From positions 1 to 8,881 of the forward strand of contig CALXNI010000050.1 in the NCBI GenBank assembly GCA_944389715.1: a stretch of DNA of 8,881 bases, in the 5' to 3' direction. Within the stretch, counting starts at the first letter, position 1. Each line of letters opens with the position of its first letter. The notes beneath the pieces were generated by a model. The model ran no database searches, was not told the DNA's origin, and was given only the letters and a program-made list of their open reading frames with translations. A program made the position numbers and the translations under genes. The DNA is from an uncultured Clostridia bacterium. GTDB taxonomy: Bacteria; Bacillota; Clostridia; TANB77; CAG-508. Shown one piece after another: positions 5,919 to 8,881 of the stretch.

Positions 5919-7847
5919 ATGAAAAAGTTTAGCTCATTAATTTATTTTATATTATTTATTATATATCAAGAATTTGTATTTTCATGTTTAATATATAAAG
6001 AATTTCCAAGTAGTTTTTGGCTAGTTGTTTTATTTTCTATACCTATTGCAATAGTGCTTAATATATTATCAAGTTTATTTAAAGAAAAGGGCAATAAAAT
6101 AATTACATATGTTATAACAATTTTTTTGAGTATACTATTTGGAGCACAAATTGTATATTATAGTATGTACGAATCAATACTCTCATTTTATTCAATATTA
6201 AATGGGGGTCAAGTTACAGAGTTTATGGATGTAATTTTTGATATGATATTAAGAAACTGGTATGGAATACTGCTATTTATGATACCAATTTTAGTTTTAA
6301 TAGTATTACATAAAAAGAAAATAATAACTTTTGAAAGACAAACTTTAAAAATTACACTAATAAAGATTATTGCTTTAGCATTAGTTCAATTAATTGCAAT
6401 ATTATGTGTAAATTTTATAAAACCAGATGATATATATTCAAACAAAAATTTATACTATAATACACATGTACCAAAACTTACTGCAAATAGAATGGGATTT
6501 TTAACAGCAATGAGATTAGATTTTCAGAGATTTGCATTTGGATTTGAAGAAAATTTGTGTGTAGAAGTATCAGCAAATGCTAAAAAGAATACAGAAGTTG
6601 AAGAATATAATATAACACAAATAGATTTTGATAAATTAATTGAAAATGAGAAAGATGAAACAATAAAAGAAATGCATGAATATTTTTCTGAGCAAGAACC
6701 AAGTAATAAAAATGAATATACAGGAATGTTTGAGGGAAAGAATTTAATTGTATTGGTTGGAGAAAGCTTTAGCTCTCTTGCAATAAGAGAAGATTTAACG
6801 CCAAATTTATATAAATTATATAATGAGGGATTTCAATTTGATAATTTTTACACACCAATATTTCCAGTTAGCACAGCAGATGGAGAATATATTACAGATA
6901 CTTCGCTTATTCCTAAAGAAGGAGTATGGAGTTTTTTTGAGGTTATAGGAAATTATATGCCATATTCATATGCTAATGTATTTGAAAAATTAGGATATTC
7001 TTCAAATGCATATCATAATCATACAGCAACATATTATCATAGAGATAAGTATATAGAAACAATGGGTTATAATTCATATTTGGCAGTAGGAACTGGTTTA
7101 GAAGATAGAATGGATACAAGTAAGTGGCCAAATAGCGATTATGAAATGATAGATGTAACCATAAATGATTATATTAATAACGATAAATTTTTAGCTTATT
7201 ATATGACAGTAAGTGGTCATTTAAATTATACTAAATCTGGAAATGCAATGGTATATAGAAACTGGGATGCAGTAAAAGACTTGCCATATTCTGATAAAGC
7301 AAAAAGTTATTTAGCAGCAAATATTGAACTAGATAAAGCAGTTGGAAGAATTTTAGATGAGTTAGAAAAAACAGGTAAATTAGAAGATACAGTAATAGTG
7401 ATTAGTGGAGATCATTATCCATATGGCTTAACATTAGATGAAATAAATGAGCTTTCAACTTATGAAAGAGATGATACCTTTGAAAAGTATAGGATGCCAC
7501 TTTTAATATGGAGCGGAAGCATGGAAGAGCCAATAAAAGTAGAAAAATTAGGCTCAAGTTTAGATATATTGCCAACAGTTTTAAATTTATTTGGTGTAGA
7601 ATTTGATTCAAGATTATTAATGGGAAGAGATATTTTATCAGATTCTGACCCGCTAGTTATTTTTTCGGACAGAAGCTTTATAACAGATAAAGGAAAATAC
7701 AATGCTGTAACAGAAAAATTTATTGCAAACGATGGAATAAAAATAGAGGATGCTTATATCAAAGAAATAAATAATATTATTTATAAAAAATTTGAGATAT
7801 CTAGATTAATATTGGAAAATGATTATTACAGAAAGGTATTTCAATAA
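5919..7847 (+). CDS. LTA synthase family protein (sulfatase-fold phosphoglycerol transferase)
   Basis: This 642-residue membrane enzyme has the LtaS layout: five N-terminal spans (about 5-26, 32-53, 62-82, 109-131, 144-166), a linker, and an extracellular sulfatase-like domain from about 270. The catalytic positions are recognisable: metal ligand E282 in GESF, nucleophile T319 in STADGEY, H434 in VSGHLNY (aligning by motif with the substrate-site His of LtaS), and D498-H499 in SGDHYPY. LtaS enzymes transfer glycerol phosphate from phosphatidylglycerol onto glycolipid-anchored lipoteichoic acid. Related members act as primases or modify other glycans, so the exact acceptor is open. Ala-Asn-Ala at 219-221 in the linker resembles the signal-peptidase site that releases the LtaS ectodomain. 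ATG has AAGGAG seven bases upstream. Length is normal and no key residue is missing. No glycolipid synthase gene lies nearby. The stop codon lies inside the palindrome at 7843. Confidence 0.92.
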   Translation: MKKFSSLIYFILFIIYQEFVFSCLIYKEFPSSFWLVVLFSIPIAIVLNILSSLFKEKGNKIITYVITIFLSILFGAQIVYYSMYESILSFYSILNGGQVTEFMDVIFDMILRNWYGILLFMIPILVLIVLHKKKIITFERQTLKITLIKIIALALVQLIAILCVNFIKPDDIYSNKNLYYNTHVPKLTANRMGFLTAMRLDFQRFAFGFEENLCVEVSANAKKNTEVEEYNITQIDFDKLIENEKDETIKEMHEYFSEQEPSNKNEYTGMFEGKNLIVLVGESFSSLAIREDLTPNLYKLYNEGFQFDNFYTPIFPVSTADGEYITDTSLIPKEGVWSFFEVIGNYMPYSYANVFEKLGYSSNAYHNHTATYYHRDKYIETMGYNSYLAVGTGLEDRMDTSKWPNSDYEMIDVTINDYINNDKFLAYYMTVSGHLNYTKSGNAMVYRNWDAVKDLPYSDKAKSYLAANIELDKAVGRILDELEKTGKLEDTVIVISGDHYPYGLTLDEINELSTYERDDTFEKYRMPLLIWSGSMEEPIKVEKLGSSLDILPTVLNLFGVEFDSRLLMGRDILSDSDPLVIFSDRSFITDKGKYNAVTEKFIANDGIKIEDAYIKEINNIIYKKFEISRLILENDYYRKVFQ

Positions 7848-7888
7848 ACAGGGAAAAAGGGGTCTGACCCCTTTTTCCCTGTTTTATT
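7843..7888. terminator. Long palindrome acting as bidirectional terminator
   Basis: AAACAGGGAAAAAGGGGTC (7846-7864) and its perfect complement (7866-7884) are separated by one T; the fold would open a 3-base CTG loop. With one bulge the pairing extends to 7843-7888. It contains the stop codon of the LtaS-like gene (7845-7847) and that of the convergent DUF421 gene (7884-7886). Blocks of A5/T5 are built into the stem and T-rich sequence follows on both strands. Its GGGGTCTGACCCC heart resembles dispersed REP-type palindromes, so it may be a repeat recruited as a terminator (inference). Confidence 0.8.
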
Positions 7889-8591
7889 CAAAGAAATCAT
7901 GTTTATTTTTTTTATCTAATTTTACATATACACTTAAATTGTTTTGGTTATCACAAGTAGCAAGGAATACTTTTTTAATATCAGTTATTCCCTGTTTTTT
8001 TAAGTTGTTTTCTAACCAATTTATATTATTTCCGGTTTTATCTAGATTTTCTTTAAGTAATACTCCATCTAAAATAACATTAATAACAATATTTTCTTGC
8101 TCTGGAGAGAGATTTAAATCTTCAGGAGTTGCAGGCCTTTTTAATGATTTAGCTAAAAAACTTATTTTCCCATTAGGTTCTAATATTGCAGTTTGAATAT
8201 CACTTAAATTAAAATAACCATTAACTCTACATTCCATTAAAAAATCGTTTAAGTCTATTTTTGCTGATTTGAAATTTTTTCTATATAACCTTCCGTTATC
8301 AAGTAAAATCTTTGCTCTACCAGTAAAAAATCTACGCATATTTAGACTCTTACATGTTATATATGAAATAAATACAGTAACTAGTCCATATACAATCATA
8401 GCAACAACAGGTTCCATGAAATCATTTTCTAAAGAAGTTGCCATTTCAGCTGCAATAGAACCTATTGTAATACTTACAATATAATCAAACATAGTAAGTT
8501 GAGATATTTCTCTATTTCCCATTATTTTAGTTAGTACAAATAAAATTACTAAAGAGCCAAGAGATAATGAAATAATTTTAATAATATCCAT
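7884..8591 (-). CDS. DUF421 / YetF-like membrane protein
   Basis: This 235-residue protein has three N-terminal spans (about 5-23, 34-52, 60-79) and a C-terminal cytoplasmic domain. Family signatures are visible: TKIMGNREISQLTMFDYIVS (21-40), the ITIGSIAAEMA span, then DNGRLYRKNFKSAKIDLND (98-116), VNGYFNLSDIQTAILEPNGK (123-142) and the short basic segment SLKRPATPEDL. These mark DUF421, as in B. subtilis YetF and its paralogues. Members are often found with spore membrane genes, including the SpoVA-2mob group, but no biochemical role is firm. The final 40 or so residues (lysine- and asparagine-rich) look variable. ATG is preceded by AGGTGA at 8601-8606 (minus strand), nine bases away. It stands alone, convergent to the LtaS-like gene, with which it shares a terminator. 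Confidence 0.9.
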   Translation of the reverse strand: MDIIKIISLSLGSLVILFVLTKIMGNREISQLTMFDYIVSITIGSIAAEMATSLENDFMEPVVAMIVYGLVTVFISYITCKSLNMRRFFTGRAKILLDNGRLYRKNFKSAKIDLNDFLMECRVNGYFNLSDIQTAILEPNGKISFLAKSLKRPATPEDLNLSPEQENIVINVILDGVLLKENLDKTGNNINWLENNLKKQGITDIKKVFLATCDNQNNLSVYVKLDKKNKHDFFE

Positions 8592-8613
8592 GTAAAAAAA
8601 TCACCTATGAATA

Positions 8614-8633
8614 TTTTGACAAATTTGTTAAAA
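8614..8633. promoter_or_regulatory. Operator-like palindrome upstream of the DUF421 gene
   Basis: TTTTGACAAATTTGTTAAAA is a 20-bp palindrome with one mismatched pair and a perfect 10-bp centre, ACAAATTTGT. It overlaps the weak -10 box proposed for the downstream gene and lies eight bases upstream of its ribosome site. This is where a repressor would block initiation. No candidate regulator is encoded nearby. Confidence 0.35.
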
Positions 8634-8660
8634 TTTATGCAGTAATTAAGAAAATTGCAA
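8632..8660 (-). promoter_or_regulatory. Weak candidate promoter of the DUF421 gene
   Basis: On the minus strand TTGCAA (8660-8655) and TAAATT (8637-8632) are 17 bp apart. The -10 box matches only four of six consensus positions. It is the best-spaced pair I found in the 100 bases upstream of the start, but AT richness makes the call uncertain. Confidence 0.3.
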
Positions 8661-8688
8661 AAATCATTTAATTGTAATATAATTATAT

Positions 8689-8881
8689 AAATTGTAATTT
8701 GTTGTCTAGAGATTAGAGGTTAGAGATTAGAAATTAATTGCAAACATTGTAGGAGCGGGCCTTGTGTCCGCCCGAAACAAAATAATTGCAAATGTTGTAG
8801 GGGTCGCCGCCCACGGCGACCCGCATATCAATATTTTAGGGTCGCCCAGGGGTGCGACCCCTACAGATTTACAATTAATTT
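8689..8881 (+). repeat. Modular intergenic repeat, copy D (runs off the right edge)
   Basis: The copy begins with AAATTGTAATTTGT (8689-8702), identical in 14 bases to the end of copy A. It continues with a four-unit TTAGAGA-type heptamer array (8706-8733) and then the 121-bp core at 8748-8868. The core is the reverse complement of 8-128 at 118 of 121 positions. It holds at least two modules, each introduced by a similar leader: AATTGCAAACATTGTAGG (8736-8753) and AATTGCAAATGTTGTAGG (8784-8801). The second is the 70-bp unit with 12-bp inverted ends. AT-rich sequence follows to the window edge. The region is non-coding. Confidence 0.85.
8706..8733 (+). repeat. Heptamer array TTAGAGA-type x4
   Basis: The units are CTAGAGA, TTAGAGG, TTAGAGA and TTAGAAA, the same family as at 2172-2206. 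The array occupies the same place relative to the AAATTGTAATTT end. In the inverted copy A the corresponding position carries plain AT-rich sequence instead. Confidence 0.85.

Noticed and set aside
7819..8196. Plus-strand open frame of 125 codons across the 7843 palindrome
   Set aside because: It overlaps the end of the LtaS-like gene and runs antisense to the convincing DUF421 protein. It has no ribosome site.
8706..8733. Telomere-like repeats marking a linear replicon end
   Set aside because: TTAGARR units resemble telomeric repeats only superficially. They are short internal arrays of four or five units, repeated in several gaps.

Overview
The window is AT-rich DNA with strong AGGAG-type ribosome sites, sigma-A-like promoters and short intergenic gaps. 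These features, together with the gene families present, suggest a low-GC Firmicute, most likely a gut-type clostridium. No rRNA, tRNA or other taxonomic marker is present, so this is an inference. There is no phage gene, transposase, CRISPR array or RNA gene.

Layout. An AI-2E/YtvI-type membrane protein (202-1323, +) ends in its own terminator. A two-gene ABC system follows: a LolD/MacB-class ATPase (1467-2162, +) and a 1055-residue FtsX-type permease (2304-5471, +) that carries a long extracellular coiled coil. Convergent to the permease is an unlabelled 57-residue single-span membrane protein (5477-5650, -) with a near-consensus promoter. The two genes share one palindromic terminator. A lipoteichoic-acid-synthase-like sulfatase-fold enzyme (5919-7847, +) follows. 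A DUF421/YetF-like membrane protein (7884-8591, -) is convergent to it, and a 46-bp palindrome overlaps both stop codons. All six genes encode membrane or membrane-associated products, so the window is an envelope-oriented neighbourhood. Only the ATPase-permease pair is a clear functional unit.

The unusual content is intergenic. Four gaps (1-165, 2163-2288, 5726-5860, 8689-8881) hold members of one modular repeat family. Every copy has an end close to AAATTGTAATTT. The two copies seen whole (2163-2288 and 5726-5860) also have an imperfectly inverted right end, close to ACAAATTCTAATTTA. Between the ends are arrays of 7-bp units (TTAGARA, or CNCACNT and its complement) and GC-rich palindromic modules that often begin TGTAGGG. 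The outermost two copies share a 121-bp core at 118/121 identity in inverted orientation and bracket all the genes. One copy lies exactly between the ATPase stop codon and the permease ribosome site. Another supplies the apparent -35 box of the sulfatase gene. I regard this MITE-like family of heptamers and palindromes as the item most worth pursuing.
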